A stretch of 6,709 nt of DNA, taken from the NCBI GenBank assembly GCA_902495305.1, contig CABUWG010000074.1, positions 1-6,709 on the forward strand, given 5' to 3'. The DNA is from an uncultured Pseudomonadota bacterium. GTDB lineage: Bacteria > Pseudomonadota > Alphaproteobacteria > RF32 > CAG-239. The notes beneath the pieces are model-generated. The model did no database searches and had not been told where the DNA came from. It saw only the letters and a list, made by a program, of their open reading frames with translations. This document shows, piece after piece, positions 5,810 through 6,709 of the stretch. Every line of letters starts with the position of its first letter. Position 1 is the stretch's first letter. The position numbers and the translations under genes are program-made.

Positions 5810-6349
5810 TTATGCCGGCGAAATCATCATTGTCATTTGTTTTCCTTCCAGCTTTGGTTCAGAATCGAGCTTATATGATCCTTCCAAATCATCAAGAATC
5901 CGGTGCAGAACTTCTTGTCCGAGATTGCTGGCACTCATTTCACGGCCTTTATATCGCATGGTGAACTTTACTTTATTGCCTTCACCGAGGAATTTTTTTG
6001 CCTGTTTTAATTTGACTTCATAGTCATGGGTGTCAATCATCGGACGGAGTTTTAATTCCTTGATTTCAATGACTTTTTGGTTCTTTTTGGCTTCAGCTTT
6101 ACGTTTTTGCATTTCATATTTATATTTGCCGAAGTCAAGAACTTTACAAACAGGCGGAACGGCCTGCGGAGAAATTTCAATCAAATCCAAACCAGCATCA
6201 GCTGCAATCTGCAGAGCTTCCTTAATGGATACAACACCGCGGTTGGCTCCGGTTTCATCAATTAAACGTACTTCTTTTACTCGAATCTCTTCATTAATGC
6301 GTGGCCCGTCATCTTCACGTACTGGCGCATTGGTATTTTCTTTAGCTAT
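5810..6349 (-). CDS. infC: Translation initiation factor IF-3, AUA start
   Basis: A 179-aa protein. IF3 binds the 30S subunit, keeps it apart from 50S and checks start-codon/initiator-tRNA pairing. The N-domain runs from about 14 to 80 (GPRINEEIRVKEVRLID, NRGVVSIKEAL, GLDLIEISP), with the family signature KVLDFGKYKY at 69-78. A lysine-rich linker helix follows. The C-domain begins near KELKLRP (97-103) and includes HDYEVK, KVKFTMRYKGREM (126-138) and the closing SEPKLEG block. The first ATG/GTG/TTG in frame would be the TTG at 6190, deep inside the conserved GLDL motif, so it cannot be the start. Reading upstream, the frame stays IF3-like up to ATA at 6347-6349, which has GGGAGG 5 nt before it; the frame stops 4 codons further up. 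A rare start codon is the known basis of infC autoregulation. No rpmI or rplT follows in the window. Confidence 0.93.
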   Translation of the reverse strand: MAKENTNAPVREDDGPRINEEIRVKEVRLIDETGANRGVVSIKEALQIAADAGLDLIEISPQAVPPVCKVLDFGKYKYEMQKRKAEAKKNQKVIEIKELKLRPMIDTHDYEVKLKQAKKFLGEGNKVKFTMRYKGREMSASNLGQEVLHRILDDLEGSYKLDSEPKLEGKQMTMMISPA

Positions 6350-6354
6350 TGTAG

Positions 6355-6360
6355 CCTCCC
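6355..6360 (-). promoter_or_regulatory. Shine-Dalgarno that sets the infC AUA start
   Basis: GGGAGG on the minus strand with a 5-nt spacer (CTACA) to ATA at 6347-6349. It is the only strong ribosome site upstream of the conserved IF3 N-domain, and no ATG, GTG or TTG lies in frame at a usable distance. Confidence 0.8.
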
Positions 6361-6387
6361 AAAGTTGTTATTAATTAAGTGTTATAT

Positions 6388-6415
6388 ATAATACAAAAGT
6401 TAACGTTAATATCAA
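6388..6415 (-). promoter_or_regulatory. Promoter of infC
   Basis: TTGATA (6410-6415) and TATTAT (6388-6393) on the minus strand with a 16-nt spacer, giving a leader of about 30 nt. The spacer contains a perfect 10-bp palindrome, TTAACGTTAA (6400-6409), a possible operator. Confidence 0.55.
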
Positions 6416-6445
6416 GAAAATATTGCGGACTCTGCAAGATTTTCT
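6415..6445. promoter_or_regulatory. Inverted repeat touching the infC -35
   Basis: AGAAAAT (6415-6421) pairs with ATTTTCT (6439-6445), and TTGC (6423-6426) with GCAA (6434-6437), interrupted by one A-G mismatch, around a 7-nt loop. There is no adjoining T-run of terminator quality on the + strand. It could be a protein-binding site upstream of infC or the end of a transcript; the role is unknown. Confidence 0.35.
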
Positions 6446-6511
6446 GAGGTGAAGAAAAAAATTTTCAAATCTTTTCCCTATATATACGGCTTATTATAAC
6501 CGAATTATGTT

Positions 6512-6540
6512 TTGACATTAAATTTTTTTTGAATTATTAT
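6512..6540 (+). promoter_or_regulatory. Rightward sigma-70 promoter, upstream of a tandem pair
   Basis: Perfect TTGACA (6512-6517), exactly 17 nt, then TATTAT (6535-6540). The spacer includes a run of eight T. A GCTCTTT word resembling the core of rRNA boxA lies at 6561-6567, just downstream. Confidence 0.6.
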
Positions 6541-6603
6541 CATGAATTGTCAGTCGGTTAGCTCTTTCTTCACAGAAAAGTCAAAAAAAATGAAAAAAAG
6601 TTA

Positions 6604-6632
6604 TTGACAATGGGGAAGAGGGGGGTTATAAG
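6604..6632 (+). promoter_or_regulatory. Rightward sigma-70 promoter, downstream of a tandem pair
   Basis: Perfect TTGACA (6604-6609), exactly 17 nt of G-rich spacer, then TATAAG (6627-6632). Transcription would start near 6639 and enter the GC-rich segment running off the window. Confidence 0.65.
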
Positions 6633-6709
6633 GTCAATCACCGAGCGGGACGGCGCTGGAGCGGAGGCTTGCAGGGCTGTTGAGCGAGGGAGTTATAAGA
6701 CATAGTGAA

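Larger units (their letters stand above)
6350..6709. other. Gene-free right-hand region with divergent promoters
   Basis: No credible protein gene or complete RNA gene is seen in these 360 bases. The left part is AT-rich and holds the infC control region. The middle carries two rightward consensus promoters (6512-6540 and 6604-6632). From about 6633 the composition switches to GC- and G-rich DNA with three GAGCG words (6643, 6659, 6682) and a second GAGGGAGTTATAAG-type word near 6687-6699 echoing the downstream promoter's -10. This switch suggests the start of a structured transcript continuing past the right edge. Confidence 0.6.

Noticed and set aside
6610..6705. Short rightward frame starting ATGGGGAAGAGG
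   Set aside because: It starts inside the promoter spacer, upstream of the predicted transcription start, has no ribosome site and encodes only 31 residues.

Overview
The window looks like chromosomal DNA of an AT-leaning alphaproteobacterium. The best taxonomic hints are LigA, which has the REGWG-KS stretch in its central region that I associate with alphaproteobacterial ligases, and IF3, whose N-terminal GPR-N-EIRV-EVRLID and NRGVVS blocks are alphaproteobacterial in style. The low-GC spacers and many lysine/isoleucine-rich proteins would suit an uncultured, possibly host- or gut-associated lineage, but that is inference. I see no phage gene, transposase, CRISPR array or complete RNA gene.

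Layout, left to right. (1) At 1-87 is the start of a leftward gene for an exported protein, cut by the window edge, with a leader of about 110 nt and a consensus promoter at 208-236. (2) At 244-621 is a gene-free island whose + strand is about 85% purine by eye count, with a 17-bp direct repeat. It lies between two divergent promoters. (3) At 735-1478 is a rightward polytopic membrane protein gene, ending at a bidirectional terminator (1481-1510) that it shares with the convergent leftward gene at 1512-2024, a 170-aa protein of unknown function and possibly leaderless. (4) At 2107-4790 is a leftward two-gene operon: ligA (NAD+-dependent DNA ligase), then a VanX/DdpX-type D-Ala-D-Ala dipeptidase whose start overlaps the ligA stop by 4 nt. 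A hairpin at 2059-2082 ends it. (5) At 4941-5672 is a leftward membrane protein gene resembling DUF1189, with its own promoter and terminator. (6) At 5810-6349 is leftward infC (IF3), which appears to start at an AUA codon behind a strong Shine-Dalgarno sequence and has its own promoter and terminator. (7) The last 360 bases hold no gene. They carry the infC promoter and two tandem rightward consensus promoters, followed by a GC-rich segment that may be the leader of a stable-RNA (perhaps rRNA) operon beyond the right edge.

The recognised genes are housekeeping: DNA replication and repair (LigA), peptidoglycan dipeptide turnover (DdpX-like) and translation initiation (IF3). The most unusual parts are non-coding or regulatory: the polypurine island, the AUA start of infC, the tandem promoters at the right edge, and the ligA/dipeptidase coupling. 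I did not find convincing evidence of a new multi-gene system.
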